Below, piece after piece: positions 1 through 9,226 of a stretch of DNA of 64,000 nucleotides. Position numbers and translations under genes: made by a program. A model generated the notes under the pieces. It was not told where the DNA came from, made no database searches, and saw only the letters and a list, made by a program, of their open reading frames with translations. Every line of letters starts with the position of its first letter. The stretch's first letter is position 1. The DNA comes from an uncultured Lachnospiraceae bacterium (GTDB lineage: Bacteria; Bacillota; Clostridia; Lachnospirales; Lachnospiraceae): contig CAMEIX010000017.1 of assembly GCA_945919075.1 (NCBI GenBank), forward strand, positions 1-64,000. The letters run 5' to 3'.

Positions 1-28
1 TTTATAGCAGTATAGAAAAAACAGGCAG

Positions 29-574
29 TTGTGGATAAAACTACGGAAACTCAAGACAGACATGCAGGTTGATTTTGAATCGGGAAATATGTTTCTATTT
101 TCTTTTGGAAAAGATAAGAAAACATGGGAATTTGGTGAAGAGCCACTTCCTTTTACATCTTTTCAATTTGGGAATTTACTGATTACAGATGAAGATTTGC
201 TCTCAGACCTGGGAAAAGCCCCGAAATGCAAAGCTGTTTTAGAAGCGGATGTATCTGTGCTAGGAGCATCAATTACGGATAAAAAGTATGATCGCCCTGC
301 AAATCCGGCATTGTCGTTATTAGGAGATGCAAATACAGGAACTATCATTAAATTTGAAATGCTTGGACCGGAGGACGATGCGATTGTAATGCTGGCAGAA
401 ATTCTCATAGGTTTTATTTTTCAATTTGGAGCACCGAAGGAAATAAGGGTGTCAAATATAATTGTGGAAGCCGGACTTGAGCAGATATGTAATGTGTGTG
501 GTATTAAACTTCGCAGAGTAAAAAGATTAAAAGGATTGGAAGATTTCAAATATAGCATACAAAGAATTAGATAG
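29..574 (+). CDS. Uncharacterised protein, possibly DUF6930/DUF7309-like
   Basis: 181 residues from a TTG at 29; an in-frame ATG at 62 is an equally good start because neither has a convincing Shine-Dalgarno. An in-frame TAG lies at 5-7, so the frame does not continue to the window edge. The C-terminal third (GAPKEIRV, then a run ending in CGIKL and a leucine-rich tail) resembles the recurring 'G-P-K-E-I-x-V ... C-x-x-x-G-I' pattern of the DUF6930/DUF7309 group seen in Clostridia; that is recalled similarity only. No signal peptide or membrane segment. It may be the 3' part of a longer gene broken just upstream. Function unknown. Confidence 0.45.
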   Translation: MWIKLRKLKTDMQVDFESGNMFLFSFGKDKKTWEFGEEPLPFTSFQFGNLLITDEDLLSDLGKAPKCKAVLEADVSVLGASITDKKYDRPANPALSLLGDANTGTIIKFEMLGPEDDAIVMLAEILIGFIFQFGAPKEIRVSNIIVEAGLEQICNVCGIKLRRVKRLKGLEDFKYSIQRIR

Positions 575-683
575 TAGCTTGTCAAATAAGTTATGATGAA
601 ATGAAAAGCATGTACGAAGGAACTTTCTAAATTTTGAATAAAAAAGAAATAATGTGTATCACGCAAATAAGTAAAAAAGCAAA

Positions 684-723
684 GAGGAGAAAAATTACTA
701 TTGGTAATTTTAGCTCCTTTTTT
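684..723 (+). terminator. Rho-independent terminator after the first ORF
   Basis: AAAATTAC (691-698) pairs with GTAATTTT (704-711), extended by GAGGAG/CTCC, and is followed by a run of Ts at 717-723. It ends the first transcription unit and overlaps the promoter of the next gene. Confidence 0.6.
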
Positions 724-730
724 GTATAAT
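701..730 (+). promoter_or_regulatory. Putative SigA promoter of the diguanylate cyclase gene
   Basis: TTGGTA (701-706), an 18-nt spacer and TATAAT (725-730), about 50 nt before the start codon; a GAGGAGA Shine-Dalgarno sits just ahead of the ATG at 783. Confidence 0.5.
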
Positions 731-782
731 AGTAATTAGTTTGAAATACTAAGTATTTAAGAAGTATAAGAGGAGAGAAAAA

Positions 783-2411
783 ATGGAAATGAAATCCGTT
801 ATTTCTATTACAATAGAAGTATTTGCCTTACTTATCAGTTTGCTTATTAGTTTCTTTTTAGTGATTAGTAAAAGAAAAGATCAAAAAGACGGGATGATTC
901 TTAAAATGGTATCATTAACCGTAATCTTATTACTTAGTGATATACTGGCTTATGGGTTTAGAGGGAATACCAGCGAGCTTGGATGGTACATCGTACGGAT
1001 TAGCAACTTCCTTGTATTTGCCACCAACTATTTAATGTTAATTGCCTATGGTAAGTGTTTGCGAGTGTATACGCAATCCGATAGCAAAAAGCAGTGTAAC
1101 TTCCTTTATGCAGTATGGTTTATGGCTATCGTTTCTATCATCATGTTAATTGTTTCACAGTTTTTTGGATTCTTGTACTATTTTGATGGGGATAATTTAT
1201 ACCATCGTGGATTCCTGTATATACTTACCCAGGTGGCACCTGTTGTAGGCGGAATTATCTATATGGGTATTCTTTTGTTAAATAGAAAGAAATATCAGAA
1301 AAATGTAGGAATTGCATTAGCAACGTATTTGGCGTTACCATATTTAGCTACCTTGTTCCAGATTTTTGTCTATGGCTATCCGGCACAAACAGTCGCCTGC
1401 GTAATCGGATGCTGGGGACTCTTCTTGGCAAGAGAGCTGGAGGTACATAATTTACTGGAAGAAGTGATAACGAATGAGAAAGAAAAACAAAATCAATTAG
1501 AGGAGGCACTTACCAGGGTTAAAGAACAGTATTCTGTATTAAAATCCATGTCCGAAATCTATTACAGTATGCATCTTATTGATCTTGTAAATGATACTGT
1601 AGAAGAGTTAAATTCAAAAAATGAAGTACAGGATGTGGTAAACAAAACGGATGGGGCCACAAAGATGATGAGTAATATCATCAATCTGGCTACAACAGAA
1701 GAATATAAAAACGAAGCGTTGTCTTTCACAGATTTATCTACTCTTGCCGACAGGATGCAGAATAAAAAGATGATTAGCGATGAGTTTATAGGAAATCATT
1801 TAGGCTGGTATCGAGCTGTATTTATTGTAATTGAAGCGGATGCTTCAGGTAAGCCCACCAAGGTAGTCTTTACTACACAAAGTATTGACGAAGAAAAACG
1901 CCAGCGAGAAACACTTATTTATAATTCCAGAACGGATCAGTTAACAGGACTTAATAATAGGAGGGCCTATGAAGAAGATATCTTAAAATACGATACAGAG
2001 CCTATGGAAGATGATTTTGTATATATTTGTTTTGATGTAAATGGATTAAAGCGGGTAAATGATACCTTAGGCCACGCTAGTGGAGATGAACTTATTATAG
2101 GTGCCTGTGAGTGTATGAAAAAAATATTTGAAGAATACGGGAATCTATACCGTACCGGTGGAGATGAGTTCATATTTATAGGTAGATTGGACGAGGAACA
2201 ATTAGACAAAGAAATCCGAAACTTTGATGAAACAGTAGCAAATTGGTCCGGTAAATTAATTACAAATATTTCGGTATCTCATGGTGTTGTGACGAAAAAA
2301 GAAAATGCTGAAAATTCTATTGATAATATTGCAGTCATTGCGGATCAGAGAATGTATGCCTCAAAGAGGGCATATTATCAAGAAATGGGTAACGATCGTA
2401 GAAGAAGATAA
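783..2411 (+). CDS. Membrane diguanylate cyclase (7-TM sensor, GGDEF output)
   Basis: 542 residues. Seven hydrophobic segments fill about residues 5-220, followed by a charged coiled region (about 225-265), a PAS-like linker domain (about 265-380) and a C-terminal GGDEF domain starting at the typical TDQLTGL motif near residue 384. The signature GGDEF itself is intact at 459-463, so the protein should make c-di-GMP from two GTP at the inner face of the membrane. The RxxD inhibitory site normally found just upstream of GGDEF is absent (the stretch reads EEYGNLYRT), so product inhibition through that site is not expected. The sensed signal is unknown. It sits immediately upstream of a small protein gene and the large lysozyme gene, possibly the same transcription unit up to 3124. 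Confidence 0.93.
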   Translation: MEMKSVISITIEVFALLISLLISFFLVISKRKDQKDGMILKMVSLTVILLLSDILAYGFRGNTSELGWYIVRISNFLVFATNYLMLIAYGKCLRVYTQSDSKKQCNFLYAVWFMAIVSIIMLIVSQFFGFLYYFDGDNLYHRGFLYILTQVAPVVGGIIYMGILLLNRKKYQKNVGIALATYLALPYLATLFQIFVYGYPAQTVACVIGCWGLFLARELEVHNLLEEVITNEKEKQNQLEEALTRVKEQYSVLKSMSEIYYSMHLIDLVNDTVEELNSKNEVQDVVNKTDGATKMMSNIINLATTEEYKNEALSFTDLSTLADRMQNKKMISDEFIGNHLGWYRAVFIVIEADASGKPTKVVFTTQSIDEEKRQRETLIYNSRTDQLTGLNNRRAYEEDILKYDTEPMEDDFVYICFDVNGLKRVNDTLGHASGDELIIGACECMKKIFEEYGNLYRTGGDEFIFIGRLDEEQLDKEIRNFDETVANWSGKLITNISVSHGVVTKKENAENSIDNIAVIADQRMYASKRAYYQEMGNDRRRR

Positions 2412-2458
2412 GGTTATTTTGTCTGCTTTAACATTACTACAGGTATGAGGTGGGTTCC

Positions 2459-3124
2459 ATGGTAACTGGTACAATAAGGAGTGCTGTGCATTTACAGGTA
2501 TTAGAAAATAAATGGCAGCAAAAGAAAAACAGTATAAATGAAAAGAAGCCTTTATCAGAAATGACGCAGGAAGAAAGAATGCTTTCTCATTTTCAGGAAA
2601 TGGCTGAAAAAGAACGTGAAAGTAATAAGCACGCGGATACTTATAACAAATTGAAATCAGGGGGAAAACTGACCTCTGAAGAAATTGCATATTTAGAGGA
2701 ACATGATCCCGAGGCGTTGCGAAAATATCGTGAAGATCAGGCCGAAAAGGCTGCATATGAGAGAGAACTGAAAAAATGCAGGACCAAAGATGAGGTAGAA
2801 CGGGTGAAGATGAATAAGCTTGGTAACTTTTCGGCAAAGGCCAAACAGATCACGAACAATCCGTATATTCCTCTGGACAAAAAAGTCGAGCTGATGAATC
2901 AGTTAAATAATAAGTTATGTCTTATAGATGAGGCACATCAGAAATTTGTAAAATCCAGGCAGTATCAGGATATGCCGACGGATGTGGAACTTCAAGAAAA
3001 AAGTGCGGAGGAAGTTCCCGAGAATCAGGAACCGGTTAAGGAGAGTATTGCAACCGATACCGATGAAACGGAGGACGGGATGAGGAATGCTGTTGCAGAA
3101 AGGGAAGAAAATGACAGAACCTAG
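2459..3124 (+). CDS. Small hydrophilic protein of unknown function
   Basis: 221 residues from the ATG at 2459, chosen because GAGGTGG lies 5 nt upstream; a GTG at 2450 is the alternative. Highly charged and largely helical: residues about 35-110 are rich in E/K/R (SEMTQEERM, EEIAYLEEHDPEALRKY), the middle is basic, and the last 50 residues are very acidic. No membrane segment, signal peptide or recognised domain. The 'T.EEIAYLEEHDPEALRKYRE' type of segment is common in uncharacterised Lachnospiraceae proteins of this size. It follows the diguanylate cyclase by about 50 nt and is probably co-transcribed. Function unknown. Confidence 0.7.
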   Translation: MVTGTIRSAVHLQVLENKWQQKKNSINEKKPLSEMTQEERMLSHFQEMAEKERESNKHADTYNKLKSGGKLTSEEIAYLEEHDPEALRKYREDQAEKAAYERELKKCRTKDEVERVKMNKLGNFSAKAKQITNNPYIPLDKKVELMNQLNNKLCLIDEAHQKFVKSRQYQDMPTDVELQEKSAEEVPENQEPVKESIATDTDETEDGMRNAVAEREENDRT

Positions 3125-3139
3125 CATATAATTATCAAA

Positions 3140-3184
3140 ACCCAGCAGGCCTCTCAACGAAGCGTACCATGTTGGGTCTTTTGA
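3140..3184 (+). terminator. Probable terminator before the lysozyme gene
   Basis: ACCCAGCA (3140-3147) pairs with TGTTGGGT (3170-3177), with one G-U pair and a long loop, followed by CTTTT. Moderate quality because the loop is 22 nt. Confidence 0.5.
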
Positions 3185-3219
3185 TTTTATGTGTCTGTTT
3201 ATGAGTGGGAGGAAATAAA

Positions 3220-6200
3220 ATGCGTAAAAATTCGTTATTCGGAAGATTTTTAGCGGTAGCGATGGCTACACTTATGATAGTAACCGCTTTACCACAGCCG
3301 CTTTATGTTCATGCAGCAGGCGATATCACCTCGGAGGATGTTTTCGATGATGACCCTGAGCGCTTTAGGGCAGAACAACAGGCAAAATACGACCCTTCGA
3401 CATTGATTCCTTTTTCTGATGTAAATGTAGAAGATATGTCCCTTATGTATGTGGATACCGAAAAGTACCTTCATGGAAAATATGCCACAAATTATGATAT
3501 TACAAGAGGAATTGATGTATCCAAACATCAGGGGACGATTGACTGGAATAAGGTAAAGAATGACGGCGTGGAATTTGCTCTGATCAGAGTAGCATTCAGA
3601 GGTTATGGCGCTGCAGGTAATATGGCGAAGGATGCAAAATATATTGAGAATATTACGGGGGCAAAAAATGCAGGCATTCCTATAGGGGTATACATATTCT
3701 CACAGGCAACAACTGTAAAAGAAGCGGAGGAGGAAGCAGAACTTGCGCTTTCTTGTATCAAAGGCTATTCCATTGATCTTCCTGTCGTAATGGATTATGA
3801 ATATGTTAGTTTAAGTACAGGTCTTGGAGGCCGTCTTTATGATGCACAATTAACCAGGGAAGAGGCAACCGCTATCTGTAATGCATTCTGTAAAAAGGTG
3901 ACAGACGCAGGGTATGAAGCCATGGTATATGCCAATCGGGATATGTTAAATAATCATCTTTATGCAGATCAGATTAGTAATCAGTACAAGATCTGGATAG
4001 CCAGATGGAATACACAGACCGGTTATCAGGGAGATTATAGTTACTGGCAGTTTACGGACAAGGGGTCCGTGAATGGTATTAGCGGAGCCGTTGATCTTGA
4101 TTTTAGATATGAACTCATTCAAGATGAACCGGATACGGACCGGGATGTATCAGAGGTAAAAGCCTATGCCTATGATGCAGATTCCCAGACAGAAATTGCT
4201 GTTTCACAGGAAATGTCCAACCCTGTTAATCCGGGTACTACCATTCGTTTAACATCCGATACACAGAATACAGCAATCTTTTATACAATAGGCACCACCA
4301 ATGCGGAACCCCCCGTGCCAACCAGGGAAAATGGAATCCGATACACGGAACCTATTGAAATCACTTCAGACACAGTTGTGAAAGCAATTGCAATGAAGTC
4401 ATTATATAGGGATAGTAAGGTGGCAACATTTTCCTTCTCTGTAAAGGATACCTCTTTGAATCAGGGTGACGTTTTAGATTCTGATCTTCCGGAGGGTGAA
4501 AGTAAAGAAGAACAGATATCCAAGATTGGAAAATACTTCTGGACATCAACGATTGAAGAACAGACCTATACAGGAAAGCAAATCAAGCCGGAATTCCGTG
4601 TCTATTATGGAAAGAAACTTTTAAAAGAGAAGACGGATTATACGGTTTCCTACAAGAACAATACTAATGTAGGAACGGCTACGGTGGTAATAAGCGGCAA
4701 GGGAAACTATACAGGAAGCTATCAGACTACATTTCAAATTTCTACAAGAGATATTTCCGATGCGGTTTCAGCAATTGCCCCTATATCGGTTCCCTTTACA
4801 GGTAAAAAACAGGCGCCAGCTATCAACTTGACAATAGACGGAAGAAAGCTTGTAGTGAATCGGGATTTTTACTTATCCATTGTAAGAAAATCAGATTCAG
4901 AAAGGGAACCGGATGAACCGGTAAAGGAGTGTAAGGACCCGGGTACCTACATATTTACTGTCTCCGCAAAAGAGAATAGTAATTATCATGGAAGTGGGAA
5001 GGTAGAATTTACAATCCGTGCAGAGGCCACCTCCTTAAGCACCGCTAAAATCAAGGTTGCAAATCAAAATTATGCAGACTGGTTTAGCGTTGGAAGTAGT
5101 ATAGATGATGACAGTGATGACTGCCTGGTTGACCCCACGGATTCTTCCAGAGTTTTTGCGCTTACAGGACCGGAAGGTGGTATCAGACCATCCATAATGG
5201 TGGTAGATAAAAATGGCAATGAGATACCAAAAGAAGAGTATGATATAAGTTTTGGCAACAATACAGGCGCAGGAACAGCTACTGTTACAATTACAGCAAA
5301 GAGTTCCAGCACTTTATATGTGGGAAAGAAGACCCAGAATTATCAGATAGCAGGGTATGCAATATCTAAGGCAGGTGTATTTTATACAAATCCTGCAAGT
5401 GGACTAACTACGGACATTACCAAGGGACTAGTACTTACTTATGATGGTAAGCCCAAGGAACCACTTGGAAGCGGTTCTTTGGAAGGAGATGATGTTCCGG
5501 ATAGTATTTCTGTTATCTATAATGTAAATGCCGGTAAGGAGCCAATCATCTTAAAAAAAGGAAGAGATTTTACAGTATCTTATGTAGGTAACATCAAAGC
5601 CGGTAATGCGACTGTAATATTGTCCGGTAAGGGGAGATTTACAGGAACACTAAAGAAGACATTTAAAATCAAGGAATTCGTAGCATCTGAGGATGACAGC
5701 TTGGATAATCACATTTTGATTTTAATGCAGAATCCTGACAAAGAAGAAATTTTAGCAGATTCTCTTGATGGTGAAAACAGACCGGTTTCCGAATATTATT
5801 ATATCAAGGGTGGAGTAACACCCAAGGTAAAGGTTTTCTACGAACCGGACGGTATCGTGACCTTAAATAGTACAACACCGTCCCAGAGTGCAGTGGAACT
5901 GGTGGAAGGCGAAGATTTTCTGGTAAAGCATACCAACAATAAAGCTGCAAACAGTTTTGATGCAAAAAATAAAAGCGGAGTCAGTATTGCACCTACCATC
6001 ACCATTACCGGAAAAAAGAGCTTCAAAGGGAATGTAAGTATTACCTATAGCATACTGAAAGCGGACCTTGGAAAGATGTCTATTACAGTAGCGGATAAGA
6101 ATTGCACCGGACGGGTTGGCGATTTTGCAGTTGCTCCTGTCATGACAGACAGTGCATCAGCAAACAAAGCAAAACTGGTCAAAGGTGTGGACTATGAAAG

Positions 6201-6906
6201 TAATCTGGAATACAGACTGGCGGAAGCAACGTATGTGAGAAAATACGATCCTATTCAAAAGAAGTCCGTGAAAAGGTGGGTTGCCGCAGATACCATTCTG
6301 GATCCCAAGACCGATATTATTGAGGATAATACTGCCATCAAAGTAGTGGTAAAGGGGAAAGGCAACTACGAGAATTCCATTTCGGCAGTGTATCGTATGA
6401 ATAATCTTGACATTGCCAAAGCTACGGTTAAGGTTGCAGACCAGACTTATTTCGGTCAGGCTGTCAGGCCGGGAAAGAAGGATATTCTCTCTATTTCCAT
6501 GAAGATAAATGGTAGGACAGTACTTCTTAAGCCTGAGGATTATGAGATTGTAGGTTACCGGAATAATACCGGTCGCGGCACAGGAATCATGACGATTCAT
6601 GGTCTTGGTGATTATTGCGGATATAAGAATGTTTCTTTCAAAATAAATGCAAAATCCTTCTTTTATATGATTGAATACAAGGCGAATGCCGATACCTGTA
6701 GCGGTACCATGCCGGTGCAGAATGTACTTTTGAAAGGGACAAAGCTAAAAAAGATAAGCTATAAAAATCCAGGCTACCAATTTGTTGGCTGGAATACCAA
6801 AGCAGACGGAACCGGAGAAAACTATCGGGATGAGCAGGAGCTTGCCGATATTTATCCGGGTGCCAGACTTACGTTATATGCGCAATGGAAAAGAACTTTA
6901 GAGTAA
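3220..6906 (+). CDS. Secreted multi-domain GH25 lysozyme/autolysin
   Basis: 1228 residues from the ATG at 3220 (GGGAGG upstream; the longer frame from 3205 is rejected). A signal peptide covers about 1-33 (basic start, hydrophobic core, YVHAAG cleavage region). The GH25 muramidase domain runs from about 92 to 300: GIDVSKHQG with D99, and the VMDYEYV strand with D192 and E194, the expected acidic catalytic residues; it closes with the family's YWQF...G-x-V-D-L-D-F motif. A chitobiase-C-like segment follows (about 330-405), then at least five repeats of the form 'YTGK.I.P...V.Y....L....DYTVSY.NN...GTATV.I.GKGNYTG', and a C-terminal Flg_new/InlB-type repeat ending YAQW. It should cleave peptidoglycan at the cell surface; the repeats probably bind or space it in the wall. 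No sortase motif or choline-binding repeat is seen. Confidence 0.93.
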   Translation: MRKNSLFGRFLAVAMATLMIVTALPQPLYVHAAGDITSEDVFDDDPERFRAEQQAKYDPSTLIPFSDVNVEDMSLMYVDTEKYLHGKYATNYDITRGIDVSKHQGTIDWNKVKNDGVEFALIRVAFRGYGAAGNMAKDAKYIENITGAKNAGIPIGVYIFSQATTVKEAEEEAELALSCIKGYSIDLPVVMDYEYVSLSTGLGGRLYDAQLTREEATAICNAFCKKVTDAGYEAMVYANRDMLNNHLYADQISNQYKIWIARWNTQTGYQGDYSYWQFTDKGSVNGISGAVDLDFRYELIQDEPDTDRDVSEVKAYAYDADSQTEIAVSQEMSNPVNPGTTIRLTSDTQNTAIFYTIGTTNAEPPVPTRENGIRYTEPIEITSDTVVKAIAMKSLYRDSKVATFSFSVKDTSLNQGDVLDSDLPEGESKEEQISKIGKYFWTSTIEEQTYTGKQIKPEFRVYYGKKLLKEKTDYTVSYKNNTNVGTATVVISGKGNYTGSYQTTFQISTRDISDAVSAIAPISVPFTGKKQAPAINLTIDGRKLVVNRDFYLSIVRKSDSEREPDEPVKECKDPGTYIFTVSAKENSNYHGSGKVEFTIRAEATSLSTAKIKVANQNYADWFSVGSSIDDDSDDCLVDPTDSSRVFALTGPEGGIRPSIMVVDKNGNEIPKEEYDISFGNNTGAGTATVTITAKSSSTLYVGKKTQNYQIAGYAISKAGVFYTNPASGLTTDITKGLVLTYDGKPKEPLGSGSLEGDDVPDSISVIYNVNAGKEPIILKKGRDFTVSYVGNIKAGNATVILSGKGRFTGTLKKTFKIKEFVASEDDSLDNHILILMQNPDKEEILADSLDGENRPVSEYYYIKGGVTPKVKVFYEPDGIVTLNSTTPSQSAVELVEGEDFLVKHTNNKAANSFDAKNKSGVSIAPTITITGKKSFKGNVSITYSILKADLGKMSITVADKNCTGRVGDFAVAPVMTDSASANKAKLVKGVDYESNLEYRLAEATYVRKYDPIQKKSVKRWVAADTILDPKTDIIEDNTAIKVVVKGKGNYENSISAVYRMNNLDIAKATVKVADQTYFGQAVRPGKKDILSISMKINGRTVLLKPEDYEIVGYRNNTGRGTGIMTIHGLGDYCGYKNVSFKINAKSFFYMIEYKANADTCSGTMPVQNVLLKGTKLKKISYKNPGYQFVGWNTKADGTGENYRDEQELADIYPGARLTLYAQWKRTLE

Positions 6907-6913
6907 TTTGAAG

Positions 6914-6945
6914 GCTCAGCCCTTGTTACAGGGGCTGAGCTTTTA
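6914..6945 (+). terminator. Rho-independent terminator of the lysozyme gene
   Basis: GCTCAGCCC (6914-6922) and GGGCTGAGC (6932-6940) form a perfect 9-bp stem followed by TTTT. Confidence 0.85.
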
Positions 6946-6977
6946 ATATTTACAAAACAAAATAGGTATGTTAAAAT

Positions 6978-7006
6978 TGAATAAGTATTCAATGAATGAA
7001 TATTCA
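6978..7006. promoter_or_regulatory. Tandem palindromic operator, likely TetR autoregulatory site
   Basis: TGAATAAGTATTCA (6978-6991) is a perfect inverted repeat around a 2-nt centre. TGAATGAATATTCA (6993-7006) is a near-identical copy containing the perfect palindrome TGAATATTCA. The two copies are 15 bp apart and lie about 45 nt before the TetR start, which suits cooperative binding of two dimers; the binding protein is inferred from position. Confidence 0.6.
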
Positions 7007-7051
7007 AAAAACGCGGAAAGCGATAAATATTTAGTACAAAGAGGTAACAGA

Positions 7052-7627
7052 ATGGAAACAAGAAAAGAACAAAAGGAACGGAGAAGACAGGAGATTGTAA
7101 ATGCAGCGTTGGAGTTGTTTGTGAGTAAAGGATATGCGGCTACCAAGGTAACAGACATTGCAAAACGGGCGAATATGAGTACGGGACTCATGTTTCACTA
7201 TTTTGAATCCAAAGAGGCTTTATATGAAGAATTAATCGAAATGGGCTTAGAAGGAACCAGATATCCGGGAGCACAGCAGTGTGAGCATGCTATAGATTTT
7301 TTTGTGACATTTACAGAAGAGTTATTCACTTATATGGAGCAACAACCTATTATGGCAAAGATGTTTGTGCTGATGGCGGAGGCACAGCGGAGTGAAGCTA
7401 CACCGGAGCATATCCGGGAAATAGCAATGAAAGTTAATACGATAGAACAGTTTGTACCAATCATCGAATGGGGACAGAAAGAAGGAACAATCAGGGAAGG
7501 AGAGCCCCTGGTGATTTCCAATGCATTCTGGTGCAGCATTCAGGGCATTGCGGAGAGGTATGCTACCAATCAGCAAATTGCATTACCGGACCCGCAGTGG
7601 ATTGTGGATATTGTTAGAAAGAGATAA
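7052..7627 (+). CDS. TetR/AcrR family transcriptional regulator
   Basis: 191 residues. The ATG at 7052 is chosen because GAGGT lies 7 nt upstream and the protein then begins METRKEQKERRRQEIV, the usual TetR N-terminus; the longer frame from 6968 would run through the operator. The helix-turn-helix spans about residues 16-60 (IVNAALELFVSKGYAATKV...MSTGLMFHYFESKEALYEEL). The C-terminal ligand-binding half is intact in length (about 60-191). It is followed after 12 nt by a CrtI-like oxidoreductase gene and probably controls that gene and itself through the tandem palindrome at 6978-7006. Ligand unknown. Confidence 0.9.
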   Translation: METRKEQKERRRQEIVNAALELFVSKGYAATKVTDIAKRANMSTGLMFHYFESKEALYEELIEMGLEGTRYPGAQQCEHAIDFFVTFTEELFTYMEQQPIMAKMFVLMAEAQRSEATPEHIREIAMKVNTIEQFVPIIEWGQKEGTIREGEPLVISNAFWCSIQGIAERYATNQQIALPDPQWIVDIVRKR

Positions 7628-7639
7628 GGAGTGATACAG

Positions 7640-9127
7640 GTGAAAAAAGTGGTAATTATTGGCGGCGGAATTGCCGGGATGACAGCAGGAGTGCTGTTAC
7701 AGAAAGCCGGATTTGCAACAGAGATTTATGAAAAGAATGCTCTGCCTGGAGGACAGTGTACCGGATGGAAACGGGAAGGATATTTCATTGATAATTGTAT
7801 TCATTGGTTGACCGGAACCAGACCGGGCAGTGCCTTATATGATCTTTGGAAGGAAATCCATGCATTAGGCGACGATGTAGAATTATATGAAAAGGAAATG
7901 TTCTTTTCCTCTAAATTAAATGGACAGACCCTTACCTTCTGGCGGGATAAGGAAAGGACCAGGCAGGAAATGCTTGCATTGTCACCGGAGGATGAAAAGG
8001 AAATTAACAAATTAATGGATTATGTGACATTGGCGGAAACCATGACGGTTCCGGTGGAAAAGCCTTTTGATGCCATGAATCTGATTGACTTTCTAAAAAT
8101 GGGTATGTCCATGAAAGAAATGGGTAAGGTGATGAAGGAATATGGCAAATTGGATATCCGGGAGTTGGCTATGCGTTTCAAGCATCCCCTCATACAGCGT
8201 GCCATTGTAGATTATATGCCAAGTGGGTATCAGGCATATGCCTTTCTGGTATCCTATGCTACCGTAACCGGAGGAAATGGGGATATTCCCAAGGGTGGTT
8301 CCCTTGCCATGTCCCTTCGGATTTGGGAAAAGTACAAGGAATACGGTGGTATTATACATACGAATACAAACGTAGAAAAAGTGGTAGTAAATCAAAAAAG
8401 GGCAGAAGGAATTCTATTGGATAATGGACAAACAGTGGCTGCAGATTATGTAATATGTGCCTGTGACACAGATTATACATTCCGAAAACTCCTGCCTGAA
8501 ATTTATATGCCGAAAGGACTTAAGGAACTCTACGCAAACAGGGAAAAATACCCGGTCAGCAGTGGATTTCAGATTGCCTATGCTGTGGATGGTGTGTTCC
8601 CGCTCCTTACGGGTACAAGGGTATTTTCCTGCAATGAAATAAAGGTAGGAAATCAGAGTGTACGGTGTATGAGTATTCAGTCCTATGATTATGAACCTGA
8701 TTTCGCCCCGGAAGGCAAGATGATTCTGCAAACTAATTTTTCCCAGACAGAGGAGGATTACAAGTATTGGGAAGCACTTTATAAGGACAAGGAAGCATAC
8801 AGCGCGGTAAAAAATGAAATTGCCAAGCAGGCAGTGGAGCGTGTTACCTTCGAGTACCCGTTTCTGGAGGGGAAGATTCGTGTGATTGACGTATGGTCCC
8901 CCATGACTTATACGAGTTATTGCAATTCCTATAAGGGCGCTTACATGAGTTTTGTCACAACCAAGCAGGCAAAGAGCATTACCGTACCGGGAGTGGTAAA
9001 AGGGATTGATAATGTGCTCTTGGCAAGTCAATGGTTAATGGGGCCCGGCGGACTGCCAACGGCAGCTGCCATGGGAAAATTTGCGGCATGGAGAATTGCA
9101 AAGAAAGAAAAATGTAGTATCAACTAA
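7640..9127 (+). CDS. CrtI-type FAD-dependent oxidoreductase (phytoene desaturase-like)
   Basis: 495 residues from the GTG at 7640, with AAGGAG 8 nt upstream; a GTG at 7631 would place the SD inside the gene. An N-terminal dinucleotide-binding motif (VIIGGGIAGMTAGVLL, residues about 5-20, then an acidic strand end at EIYEK) binds FAD. The C-terminus carries the family's second FAD motif (GPGGLPTAAAMGKFAAW). The family (COG1233) includes carotenoid desaturases and isomerases, but in gut Clostridia most members have unknown substrates and no carotenoid genes are nearby. It is the second gene of a TetR-controlled pair, so a role in handling a hydrophobic inducer is plausible but unproven. Confidence 0.82.
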   Translation: MKKVVIIGGGIAGMTAGVLLQKAGFATEIYEKNALPGGQCTGWKREGYFIDNCIHWLTGTRPGSALYDLWKEIHALGDDVELYEKEMFFSSKLNGQTLTFWRDKERTRQEMLALSPEDEKEINKLMDYVTLAETMTVPVEKPFDAMNLIDFLKMGMSMKEMGKVMKEYGKLDIRELAMRFKHPLIQRAIVDYMPSGYQAYAFLVSYATVTGGNGDIPKGGSLAMSLRIWEKYKEYGGIIHTNTNVEKVVVNQKRAEGILLDNGQTVAADYVICACDTDYTFRKLLPEIYMPKGLKELYANREKYPVSSGFQIAYAVDGVFPLLTGTRVFSCNEIKVGNQSVRCMSIQSYDYEPDFAPEGKMILQTNFSQTEEDYKYWEALYKDKEAYSAVKNEIAKQAVERVTFEYPFLEGKIRVIDVWSPMTYTSYCNSYKGAYMSFVTTKQAKSITVPGVVKGIDNVLLASQWLMGPGGLPTAAAMGKFAAWRIAKKEKCSIN

Positions 9128-9148
9128 AATAAATTCCGGATACCCCCC

Positions 9149-9205
9149 TTGAATATTTAAGTCAATCCCATAGAATATTATTAAACAAAGTTGGTCAAAC
9201 CAAAA
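9149..9205 (+). promoter_or_regulatory. Promoter and dyad before the truncated TetR / ABC operon
   Basis: TTGAAT (9149-9154), a 16-nt spacer and TAGAAT (9171-9176) make a plausible SigA promoter. Just downstream, TTGGT (9191-9195) and ACCAA (9199-9203) form an inverted repeat around CAA, placed over the expected transcript start, where a TetR repressor would block initiation. Confidence 0.5.
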
Positions 9206-9226
9206 CGGACTTAGGGGGATGACGTA

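Noticed and set aside
2361..2837. 158-codon minus-strand ORF
   Set aside because: Spans the end of the cyclase gene and the next gene in antisense; no SD and random-looking product.
8414..9031. 205-codon minus-strand ORF
   Set aside because: Antisense to the CrtI-like gene; no ribosome binding site and no domain.
9128..9226. Separate regulator start or small gene
   Set aside because: Only promoter and operator-like sequence visible; no ORF of usable length.
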